NCBI GenBank assembly: GCA_037178855.1
Contig: JASJZC010000002.1
Coordinates: 4,340,001-4,404,000 of the forward strand
Source: Oscheius sp. JU75
Taxonomy: Eukaryota; Nematoda; Chromadorea; Rhabditida; Rhabditidae
Reading direction: 5' to 3'
DNA: 64,000 bases
Under the pieces are notes generated by a model. It made no database searches, was not told the DNA's origin, and was given only the letters and a program-made list of their open reading frames with translations. Numbering within the stretch: position 1 is the first letter of the stretch; every line of letters starts with the position of its first letter. Of the stretch, positions 1 to 9,434 are shown one piece after another. The position numbers and the translations under genes are program-made.

Positions 1-581
1 GAGGACTCTGTCTGTCTGGTTGTTTGTTTGTTTGTCCGTGGCCACGGAACTATGTTGTCCAGAAGTTTTGTTGTTCGGTTATTGCCTAATTGGATGGCAA
101 GTCAACTTTGAGTGCGCTCTAGAACTTGGCTTTTGTCCCAATGAAGAAACTGGGAGTCTTTTGTTACTACGAAACAGCACAGCCGCCAATGCAAACTGAA
201 AGCAAATGGACGGCTGGTTTAGAATTAGATTGCTCTTTTTACCCCCAGTTTGCTACAGTATCAAAACAATGAAAGCGTGATGGTGTTTGTGGTTGACTGT
301 GTGCTTGTCCGAGGCCACGAAGCAAAGATGGCAAGTCAAGAAATATTGGCACTTAGGTGACAAGTTAGTTGTGAGAAAGAAAACAGCATGAGGATGTCTT
401 ATTTTGTGATAGCTCAACTAGAAAGCTACTTGAAGGTCAAACGACTGCGAAGCAGCCACAGGCTGCTGGTCCCTTTTAGACTACTTCCTGGTTCCACCCT
501 CTTTATCTTCCCTAGTTAACCTTCTTTTCTCTGTTTCCAAAGTGTATATCTAGTAAGGGATAGAGGGAACTGTCAAGACTG
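1..581. other. No gene seen
   Basis: No open frame with plausible splice borders or family resemblance was found on either strand. The stretch lies 3' of the forkhead gene and probably holds its 3' untranslated region at the right end. A short TGTT/TGTC-rich tract opens the window. Confidence 0.5.
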
Positions 582-1837
582 TCACCCATTACCCTCTCTC
601 CAAAGACCCACTTGGTGAGGATTGCTGACAGCCGAGTAGAAGGCCGAAGTGTAGCCTCCGAAAGGGTCAAAGGGAAGTAGTTGTGGTTGTGCCAATGCCC
701 CAGTATAGGAGATGTTCGACAGAGCTGACTGATCCAGCATCGGGCTCTGCTGCTCCAAAGTATTGAACATAGACATGTTGAAGAGACTCATAGGAGCAAG
801 ACGCTGATTCATCTGATGCAGTTGGAACGTCTTCCAGTAGTTCAATTCCGGATTACAGCTAAAATCGTAGCTCTTCTGGAGAGGGAGAACCTTCTTCAGA
901 CGTCTGAAACAGTTCCGGTGACATTTGATAAACAGAAATTGGTTCGGACGCGTGCCATGACTCCAACTCTCAAATGTCAAACTCCTTACCGTCGCTTGTA
1001 GTTTCCATTCTCGAACATTGACTGACAGTCTGCTGTTAGAGTCCAATAGTTTCCCTTCCTGTCTCTTGCCTGACTCGTCCCGTCTCTCGACCTCTTGGCG
1101 AAACAGTCATTCAGAGACAGATTGTGTCGGATACTGTTCTGCCATCCTTGTCTTTTCTTGACATCCGCATGTCGGTAGTAGGGGAACCTCTTCTCAATGT
1201 ACTGGAAAAGTAGGGTATACCAATGGGCAAATGAAAGTTCAAGAAGCGTGCAATCACAGAGGAGCCGCCGTCTTGAAAATGTCAGACTAGATGACCATTG
1301 GCAACAATAGATAGGCGGAAAGATGAGAGGATGATAAGGTCAGAAAGTTCACGACTAGGGATTGAGTAATCAGGTGTTCCCTTTGAGGTGCCTCTTTTCT
1401 TGGCCCAACTGCACTGGGTTCCGTATAGCAACTACAGTAATACTTAGAAGCGCAATAACTTGGACCAAACATAAGTTATGAAACGTGAATAACAGATTGT
1501 ATGCTATACAGATTCAGAGCGATGAAGCTAGGTTTCCTAGTGACAGTGAGCCGACTGCAGTAATATAGCTAACATTTGGGCCTGAAAAGAAGCTAAGTAT
1601 AGATCACCTCTCATGTAAATGTAGAGCCAAACAAATGAAAAAGCAACCAACCTTGTAGATCTGAGCTAGAGTGAGTTTCTTGTCCGGGGAGGCATCGATG
1701 GCCATAGCGATGAGAGCGACATAAGAGAAAGGAGGCTTCTCTTCTGCAGAGCCTTCTTCCCTAGAAAGAGTGTTTTGTATAAAAGAAAGGAAGTTGATCA
1801 ACAAGACGTCACGCCGAGGATCAACACTGGGACTCAC
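582..1837 (-). CDS. Forkhead-box transcription factor, FoxL-like (5' end uncertain)
   Basis: DNA-binding transcription factor of the forkhead (winged-helix) family, acting in the nucleus. The forkhead domain is split over two exons. The first (about 1760-1652) carries [14 protein letters not shown] and the helix-1 region. The second (1201-990) carries the recognition helix [16 protein letters not shown] and the wing with KGNYWTL, followed by [10 protein letters not shown], which resembles FoxL1/FoxL2 at this point. A third exon (903-582) gives a tail of about 105 residues rich in N, Q, S and P, ending at TAG. An insertion of three to four residues (HADVKK) precedes the recognition helix. The ATG at 1837 is in frame, but TTTCTAG at about 1761 could be an acceptor, so an upstream first exon may be missing. 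Assignment to FoxL rather than FoxE or FoxC is inference; membership of the forkhead family is secure. Confidence 0.85.
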
Positions 1838-2236
1838 TTCACATCAAAGGAGATGTCGTCCAGACGTCCGCACATCTTTTTCCACACCGGCAGAATGGTT
1901 GCCGCTGGCGGGCCAAACTTTTCGGGGGTACTGTGGTCCGCCCATCCCTTTCCTTCTTTGTCTTTCGCGGCTTCTTTTGCCTTTGAGCATTAGGTCAAAC
2001 CTCTATCAGTGGATGTAAGAATTCCAATATAGACTCTTCAACTCAGAGAAGTTTTCATGGCGTTATCTCGTTTACTTCTGGGTTCCGTATAGCTTCTATC
2101 CAAACAGTTTCCGGATCTGTCAGATTTTCTTGGGGTCCAAATGACTACCTCACTACCATTCGGAGCGTCTCTCTAGCATTTTTACTACTTATGCTAGACT
2201 TTCTAGTGTCTGAGTGAGAGGAAAAGAGTCAAGAGC
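1838..2236. other. Intergenic, nothing recognised
   Basis: Lies between the forkhead 5' end (minus) and a small candidate gene (plus). It may hold promoters for both and possibly an unseen first exon of the forkhead gene. No clear TATA element or repeat was seen. Confidence 0.4.
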
Positions 2237-2813
2237 ATGGTTACCGTGGATACTTTCTTTGGACGACTCTGGGTGGTAAGTTTCGTACTCAAAGGTCGGA
2301 ACAATACACTTGCTAACTGTTAGACAGAAAAGCTCTAACCAAGTTTGAAACACTCGTGACTCTCCCCTGACGACAATATTTTCATTCCATCCTACGCCAC
2401 TGCTGCTTTCCCATCGACGCCAAATACAGTAACGTGTCCTGAGTCAGATCAAAATCATGGCCTCCGATTAGACCGGCGCTTCAATCATTCGAATGGCAAT
2501 ATTTTCAGGCACTGCCTGTTGCGCACTATACACAAAATGAGACGGCCTTCTTCAATCGGAAACACAAGGCCGGAGACGAGCTCTCCTTTGATCGAGGAGT
2601 CATCGAAGAGCATCGTGGAAACGTAGTCCCGGGAGCTGTTCTCATGAACAAATTGAAGGAGAAGGAGAAAAAGAAAGAGGAGGAGAAGATTCATCCAGAA
2701 GACAGAAAGGAGGATGGTAGGTAGAGTGTTTAGATCAGAAATAGAAATTTCCAGACGACTACGTAAATGAGCGGCCGGATGCCGCTGAAGCAGACTACAA
2801 AGAGCATCACTGA
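2237..2813 (+). CDS. Candidate small charged protein, three exons, unrecognised
   Basis: Not recognised. A consistent three-exon model can be read: exon 1 2237-2275 (ATG, ends before GTAAGT), exon 2 2509-2716 (after ATTTTCAG, before GTAGGT), exon 3 2755-2813 (after TTTCCAG, TGA stop). Phases agree (0, then 1), giving about 102 residues. The middle is strongly charged, with a run of K/E (KLKEKEKKKEEEK), and the end is acidic. There is no signal peptide or membrane segment. The first intron is 233 nt and may hide another small exon; the second is 38 nt, the usual size for this genome. A frame on the opposite strand over the same DNA has no splice support. Function unknown; the gene itself is only moderately likely. 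Confidence 0.45.
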
Positions 2814-2969
2814 CCGAGCTTTCCCAACCATTTTACGGTGCTTCTTCTCTGCTCACTTTTCCCTCACTCTGTGTACTTTATTACTTGTAATTATACATGT
2901 GAGAATGAAAGCGAAACATCTGTTGAATCATGCTGTTCTTGAGAAAATCCACGGTTGATCGGGCGACGA

Positions 2970-3422
2970 ATGTGTGGGCGAGCGATCTTTCTCAAGGCTC
3001 TGGAGAGCAGGTTCATTCCACTCTCGTACCTCGCCCGGTTAACTGGAACTTTTCCCAAGAAAATATCAAAAAGAGGACGAATGTACCGAGGAAAAGTATC
3101 CAAGTAATTTGCGTTTACACTGCTTCTACAAGAGTCTCTGATTGAAAGGACCTTCCCGGAACTCATAGAACAACAAACTACACCTGGTAATCAGGCTCTA
3201 ATAAGTCTCTTCCTCCTTCTGAATCCGAAAATTTTCATCATTGCTTTCATCTGTGACGCTTTGTTGCTCCCTCATGTCATTGGATCCCTCGGCAAATATG
3301 GTCCCAACTTTTCGCATAATGATCGGCAGCATTTTTTCTTGTTTGCTCTGCTGAGTAAGTCACTGACATTGAGAAATTCTAGAGTTCTTTCAGTTGCAGC
3401 ATGTTTTTTTTTTCACCTGTGA
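2970..3422 (+). CDS. Candidate membrane protein with two 39-nt introns, unrecognised
   Basis: Not recognised. Exon A (2970-3095, ATG start possible but the 5' end is unsure) encodes a basic stretch. Exon B (3135-3354) encodes a strongly hydrophobic segment around LISLFLLLNPKIFIIAFICD that could cross a membrane once or twice. Exon C (3394-3422) ends in FFFHL and TGA. Both introns (3096-3134 and 3355-3393) are exactly 39 nt, a size that recurs in secure genes here, and the second has a good GTAAGT donor and CTTTCAG acceptor. The first acceptor (CAAGAG) is weak; without splicing the frame has one TAA. The result is about 125 residues. The overlapping minus-strand frame is probably a shadow, but the choice of strand is not certain. 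Confidence 0.42.
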
Positions 3423-3927
3423 GCTCCCAATTTTTTCTACTATATTTCTTCTAGGCAATTCATCTCAAAGTTATTGAACATTCACAATGCATATCCACTC
3501 AACACTCCAGGTGAAACGAGGTTTCTGTTAAATAAAAGAAACTGAACTAATTGCTGCGAGCTGAGCTGACCTTGTTTCACAATAGATCTCTGTAAATGGC
3601 ATTTCTTCGACTATTCAATTTTCGAAGAAACAATCACAAAGGACAGCCCCTTCCTGATACTTTCATAAATTGTTAGGCTCGCCTTGATTCATCTGAATTA
3701 TAGCCCTTCTCGCCTCGTCTGCGCTCAATGTGAGGAGAGCTTGAGCATGACGCGGCTTGCCTTTGAAAAAGACTTGGGAACGGACTGATTACGCGGTCCA
3801 GAACACTCAACTTTTCTCTTTCTCTGCCCAGTGTGCCCCCTGCTCTCTCTCACGGAAATTGCCTGCCTTTCTCATCGCTCAATCGAGAGCCAGCATCTCT
3901 CATTTCAGTTGCGTGTGTCTGCAAACG
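3423..3927. other. Intergenic, 5' region of the Ly6-type gene
   Basis: No gene seen. The right end contains a CATTTCAG acceptor about 20 nt before the ATG at 3928, suggesting a trans-spliced or cis-spliced leader for the next gene. Confidence 0.4.
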
Positions 3928-5466
3928 ATGCTCTGGTTCCTGCTCTCGCTGATTCCCAGCAGTCTGGCCTTGATCTGCTACAGCTGTGGAGATTTTTCCG
4001 GAAGCAGGGCAACTTGCAGTCAGAGCAGGACTTGCTCCGGAACCCGGTGCCTATACGGTAGGTTCCAGACTTTGGCATCTTTCCACTGTTCGCAGCACAT
4101 AAAAAGCAGTTAAACAAGGCTAAACAAGGTATACGGTATTTTCAGCTTTTCAAAACAATGGGAGCAGTTTTGCCGCATACTGCTACCCCGCCCCGACTGC
4201 CGTGGCCGATTTCTGTTGGACCGACGCTTCTACAGCAAGGTAGCTTGACTGTTAGGCACGAAAAACCTTTTTTCCAGAACTCTTTGTGCCTGTAAAACAG
4301 AGTTCTGTAACATCGCTCCGAACATGGATGGTCTCACAAAAAATGAGACGAATCTACTCCCAGATGTCGACATGATCGAGCTGTTCGCAGTGAGTAAAGT
4401 CGCGCTATAACGTACCTCTCTCGTGCAAGCCCAGGGGTACGTTATAGTGAGGTGTACGTTATATTGAGACTCCACTGTAGTTTAATTTCAAGAAAGATCA
4501 CCTTCGCCTATCCAGTTAGACGTGCTTTCATGTCTTTGCACGTGTACTTTATTTGTTCCAGGTGCTCGTGTGCCGGCGCCAGAGAAAGACTACGTAAAAC
4601 TGAGGGTGTGTGATGGGGACAATTTTGTAGAAAGGCGTCAGAGAGACGGAAAAAAGGAAGGAAAAACGTTACAGTATTACGTATTTCCAAAAAGCCTCTT
4701 AGCCTCACGAAACTTCGCTGAGAGATCAGTTTACGAGTCCTAATAAGATCAGTTTATTTCTGATTTATATATAAACTTCTCTTCGTTTCACAATGCTTAT
4801 GACAAATTTAACCTTTACTCTTTCGCGGTTACATGTGCTCTCCAAATAGAGAATCAAGATTAGAAGTTCGTGCTCGCCGAAAAGAACATGGTAATTTCCT
4901 CCCTCGAACTACAAGTGTGCCGACCAGTAATCAACAAGCCAATCTATAAACTCAATTCACTTTCCCACTTTTTTGTCTCTCACACTTTTGCACAGCCCAC
5001 AAGATCTGAAAATGAACATGGATTCCAAAACGTAGATAGGTAAAAAAACAATTTTCAGGCTGACCCGTCGTCGCCTGACATCACTACAACAGTTCCTCCT
5101 CCTACCACCACTTCTACCCTCCTCACGACTCTGGGTGTCACAGGAACTGTAGATCCTTCAGCCGCTACTGGAGCTCCAACAACAGACATTGGTACTGGAG
5201 GAACGATACCCACTGATGGAACAACTGCTGCTGGAGAACATGGGTCAGAGGCAACTACTCAGAGTCACGGGGAGACCGGCGGAACCACAGTTGCTGCAGG
5301 TTCTGAAGGAACCACCGTCTCGTCTGGAGAGACTGGAACACCAGCCCATGATTCCGGATCTTCTGTTCCTGTTACCGGGTCCACAGCTGCCAGTGTAGAG
5401 ACGACTACTAAGGCTGTAGCACTGCCTGCCATTCCTATTTTCTTAGCTGTTGTGATCTTCCTTTAA
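3928..5466 (+). CDS. GPI-anchored Ly6/uPAR-type surface protein with mucin-like stalk
   Basis: A 247-residue secretory protein in four exons: 3928-4057, 4146-4239, 4278-4389 and 5059-5466, with matching phases. Residues 1-15 (MLWFLLSLIPSSLAL) form a signal peptide. The next 75 or so residues carry a cysteine pattern like a Ly6/uPAR (three-finger) domain, opening ICYSCG and closing with CACKTEFCN, the usual C-N end of this fold. A stalk of about 125 residues very rich in T, S, G and P follows and is likely heavily O-glycosylated. The C-terminal hydrophobic stretch (LPAIPIFLAVVIFL) fits a GPI-attachment signal. So it probably sits on the outer face of the plasma membrane; its ligand is unknown. 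Intron 3 is unusually long (669 nt) and contains a transposon-like terminal repeat. Confidence is high for the architecture and moderate for the Ly6 assignment. Confidence 0.82.
4403..4479. mobile_element. Pogo/Tigger-like terminal repeat remnant in an intron
   Basis: Within intron 3 of the Ly6-type gene. The right end, read on the minus strand, begins CAGTGGAGTCTCAATATAAC next to a TA dinucleotide, much like terminal inverted repeats of pogo/Tigger elements. Inside are further TACGTTATA-type motifs (AACGTACCTC, GGTACGTTATAG, TGTACGTTATAT). No transposase frame is present, so this is a short non-autonomous or decayed element. Confidence 0.4.
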
Positions 5467-5542
5467 TTTCAACTTTATGAGAAAATAATTTATTTGAGTT
5501 GCTGTCAACAACATGTAGAGAGAACAAAAAAAGACGAGAATT

Positions 5543-6567
5543 CTAACCGCGATTGCGGATTTGTTCAGCCTGTGACGAGATTTCATTAATAAAACTTTTG
5601 AAAGCATTGGGATCCTTGAGACATTTCTGCTGTTTGTCCTGCAGATGGTACTTGCACACGTCGACCCAGAGACGAGCACAGCCCAGTTTCTTGTCCTTAC
5701 CTCCGGTGAAGGAGAATGTCAGCCAGTATTCATTGGACTGTAGGGGACCGAAGAACGATTTGGGAAGATCCTCGCTGGAGAACACTTTGGAGAAGGTCAT
5801 TGTCCAATGTCCTTTGGGAGGGGGGCAGAGCTTGTTCTGTCGGATGAAGTCGTTTGCCTTCTTGTCCTTCACGTACTTGTGAGCTCCTTTCACAGCCTCG
5901 TTGCACTTTTCAAGCATGTCACAGTACCGGCTGAAGTTTAGGATTTTGAAAAGAGATAGACTATTTACCAAGATCCGACTCCATCACAGCCATCGATGAC
6001 ATTCCATCCTTGACAGGGAATGACTTGCCAGCCCTTGCTTCCTTGTTTATTGGTCACAGCGTGTCGGACCTGAAGATTATTTTATCGAGAATGAGATCAT
6101 ATGGTTCATACGAGCGTATTACTCTCTAGCTTATCCCCTATTGAGTAAATGATATCGTTTAAATCTTTTAACCATCTGATGGATATAGTGAATCTATTCT
6201 AGATAGCCTTTGCTCACCTCGAGGTCCATTTCGATCTTATCCAGAGGCAGATCTTCGCTGACATCCATAGTTACGTTGAAGAAGATGGGTCCTGGGAACC
6301 TCGGGTAGTCGGGCCAGATGACAATGTTAGATACATTTACTACGTAATCTGTCCACTAAACAAGAATTAGTTCGATCTCAACTATTACAGTACCTGTTCG
6401 CTGGCACATCGACTGAACTGCCAACCTCTGATGACAATTCCATGTGGTCCGGTCTGATACTTCTCCCAGAACGGCGCCACCCCAGGCAGAGCTTCGTTCC
6501 ATGCCTTCGTCAAAGGAGATCCCTGTCCGTAGACGAGCGGCAGCAGTGCCGAGAGAAGAAGCCACAT
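5543..6567 (-). CDS. Secreted GM2-activator-like lipid-binding protein
   Basis: Four exons: 6567-6394, 6355-6218, 6069-5969 and 5930-5543 (TAG), 266 residues. Residues 1-14 (MWLLLSALLPLVYG) are a signal peptide. The body resembles ganglioside GM2 activator/ML-type proteins: a strand segment LPLDKIEMDLEV, IPCQG, a GSC-Y-D block, C-PPPKG, an F..EDLP segment, and the diagnostic end NEYWLTFSF..GGK..LGCARLWVDVC. In that family the beta-cup binds a lipid and presents it to lysosomal enzymes; here the cargo is unknown. It is longer than vertebrate GM2A (about 190 residues), with roughly 45 extra residues at the N-terminus and a basic helical tail of about 38 after the last core cysteine. A TTCCAG acceptor sits 7 nt before the ATG. 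It lies tail-to-tail with the Ly6-type gene. Family placement rests on pattern only. Confidence 0.72.
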
Positions 6568-7885
6568 GTGTGCCTGGAAGAGATGGAGGCGTCAAAAGAG
6601 TGAAAAGGGCGAGAAAAAGTCTGGCGAAGCTGGCTCTCAGGAACGGGATTGTTAGCCCGATTTGGGTACGCAAGCTGGTCATTGTTATCATAATAACTCG
6701 ATCACTGCCAGGATTATAAGTGTGAGTCAGACTAGGAAACGGAAGTCACACCAACTATAGTGCTAGTCCTTCTGCAAACTGCTTTACTAAGAAAATTTTG
6801 TAATGTCCCTATCTCAAGTTTGTTGACCACTAGGATAAGATCCGGTCAATCAATCATGGTCGGCTGTAAGACGGTTCGGTTTATCAAGTACTCTTGCACT
6901 AACTTCTCCGAAACGTGATGTTGACCCATTTTTAGAACAACTGCGGCGTTTCCTTGACTCATTGTCAGTAAGGTTCAAACAAGGAAGTCTCTCTGTCTAT
7001 CCCAATGATCCAGACAGTTCTAAGAAAGTGTCGTCGCGCACTTCAATCCACACAAAACTTGACAAGCATCCGCCCTGAAACGGGACAAAAAACAAACGCT
7101 GCCACCACTGGGGGGCGAAAGGCGTCTTCGAATCAAGCTTGCCCATCCCCAGATGGCACAGTACAGCCGAGAGAACCTGGGTCAGTCGGCCAGCGACTTC
7201 TCGCCCAATCCCCCAACTTGATTACTTTCTTATGGACAGATCAATGTTTTTGATTTGACGTGGCATTGGAACAAGGGCAACTAGCAAGAGATCACTGCAA
7301 TAGGAAGGGTAAAGTGGAGAAAAAGACCTATTGAGAGAAGCGAGATGATGCAGAAAGGACGCTGCATAGCGCAACAATTCAGTGACAAAAAGGTTGGCCG
7401 TCTGGTTTAGAAAAAATGGCAATTGAACAGGGCAGTTACCCCACTTTCGGGGATAGGAGGAGGAGGAGACGACCTCCGCAAAAGGTTCGCTTTCCGTACA
7501 GCAGAGAGCCCTGTGGGGGTGCTTTCTCTCGTTCGGTCGGCCGCCGACAGTGATTCCGAAGTGGGTCAGGTCGATTGATAGCCCACCACCACGCAACATA
7601 GACAATAAGGATCGGTATTTAACGAGAGAATGCTTATTGTTCAAAAAGTTCAAACCCCGCTTCGGCTCAACCAAGTCTTCCCCTCACAGAGCTCAATAAA
7701 TTGGTAGTAATTTGCTACGAAGATAAGGCGTTCTTAGAGACAGATTTGGCACCTGTCCAGCTCAAAACGTAAGCCTACTCGATGTGGACTCTCAGGCTGT
7801 ACCCGCTGCAATTGAGATCGCTTTGGAATTGATTCTGGGTCAAACTTTATCATTATCTTTAATATTGATTGTAAACGGTGTTCTC
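6568..7885. other. Intergenic, nothing recognised
   Basis: Contains a 150-codon open frame on the minus strand (7222-7674) with no family resemblance, no splice support and unremarkable composition; I do not count it as a gene. The left part may hold a 5' leader exon of the GM2-activator-like gene; the right end holds the 3' region of the next minus-strand gene. Confidence 0.45.
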
Positions 7886-9434
7886 CTAGTTCCTCTTCAA
7901 GGCACTTCTCGCGCTCTTCGCCGACTCGCGGTCGCTCCTCTGCGTCTTCTGCGACTTTTCGCTCGACTTCTGGGACAGCGGACTGAAACACTTATTCTCT
8001 TCGGTACTAGTTTTGGAAATAATCTATCTAACCCTCCATGTCAAGAGAATTCGGAAGAGAAAAGGAAAGTAAACTTACTTCTTGTACTTGGACCTGGTGA
8101 AGTTGGACTTCTGTGTCTTCTGGAATCCACGACAACTCGAGCGGGACATCTTCTTTCGGGAACAAGCTGCCGACTTTCTGGAGCGCGTCGTCATCGACTT
8201 GTCGTCTTTCGGACAGAGCGGATAGCTCCTCTTGTTTGGTGGCGGGTCTTTGAGCACTCTTTCGGCCAACTTGGTCAATTTCATGTCTTTCACCTTGAGA
8301 TACATAGGCGGTATGAGGTCGAGGGCGTCCTTCAGCTCACGCACACGAATGTCGATCAGTTCCTGGGACACGTAGCGAAGAAGAGTCTGCAGAATTGAGA
8401 TCATGGCCGTGCAGAGCTGATGCACAATCGTCCTGTAGTGATTGATGCGTGTCTCCAGAAGCGGAATGTACTTCTTGGGCTCCGAGATTAACAACTTCTT
8501 GTTGTCCTTCGATACGTAGTCGGCCTTCTCTCCTAGATACTTCTTGTACTGCTCCTTGCATTGACCAAGATCTATCGAGGACAGCTCGAAGACTTCTCCA
8601 ATACAGCGAGTCGCCTCGAACATGTCGATCACGTGGTCGATCAGATCGAGCGAAACCGAGTGCTTGCGAATCAGACTGAAGTTCTTGTCCATCCACTGGT
8701 ACGTTCTGTCCATGATGTCCAGCAGGCTTCCGGAGACTTTGACCAGCTGCGTGAGACGGTGCATCGCGGCCAATTCAGCGATACAGACCTGGAAGTTGCA
8801 TAAATCTGGACGTGTGTGAGAAGGTTCTTCTCCGCCTCGACCGTTCATAACGAGGAACTTGAACATCCTAGACACCCCAGGAGACAACCTGTGTACAGAA
8901 TATGATTTGCTTAAAAGGTCTGACACTGCTACCTTACTAAGTCTGATCTAATACTAAAGGTAACGGATGAAGGTAGCCTACTGAGCAATTATTGGATCTC
9001 CAAGAGACAAAGTCGAAGCCATATTTGAACGAACCTTATTGTGCTGGACGATTATATCTCCTTCCCATTGAGTCATCCGGACGGCTGCCTCTTTGAGTCG
9101 CTCGCGGATCGAGTAGTGTTCCACTTTGTCCTTAACTCTCGGTCCGGCTGCCAGCTGCTCCACTTCGTCCCGACTGCTGTCATCGTCGACCTTGCTCCTC
9201 GTACAGTGTTCCACCAGCTTCTTCAAGTATAGCTCGTTCACCGTCCGCGTGTAGGCTTGAAGGGAAGATTTCTGAATCTATTCCAGTATTCGAGTATCAG
9301 GAAAGAGACTGACCGTCCACTGTAGGAAGTAGAGAGACGAATGGAGGTGCTTCTCACTACTCAACACCTTTTTAGAAGACTGAATACTTGTTAGAGGCCA
9401 CTGCAGAAGAACTAACCTTTTTATTTCCCGTCAT
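7886..9434 (-). CDS. Conserved-looking all-helical protein, function unknown
   Basis: Not recognised. Exons: 9434-9417 (MTGNKK), 9379-9314, 9271-9035, about 8888-8079 and 7982-7886 (TAG), about 410 residues. No signal peptide or membrane segment. The centre is long amphipathic helix with leucine and charged residues. The C-terminal 70 residues are rich in K, R and S, suggesting a basic tail for nucleic-acid or nuclear contact. The last splice is firm: GTAAGT follows AAGAA at 8079, the acceptor is TTTCAG at 7983, and the splice removes an apparent TAA. The splice between exons 3 and 4 does not keep phase with the obvious GTTCGT donor at 9034; a donor farther in (an ACTTT|GTCTCT site) or a micro-exon would be needed. 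A GACAG acceptor lies 4 nt before the ATG. Probably an intracellular adaptor or chromatin-associated protein, but that is inference. Confidence 0.7.

Noticed and set aside
2891..3166. Minus-strand frame with basic helical look
   Set aside because: No consistent splice sites; the plus strand gives a better model with two 39-nt introns, though strand choice is not certain.
7222..7674. 150-codon open frame on the minus strand
   Set aside because: No family resemblance, signal, domain or splice context; length is within chance for this base composition.
8337..8819. Several open frames overlapping the helical protein gene
   Set aside because: Shadows of the long real exon on the minus strand in other frames.
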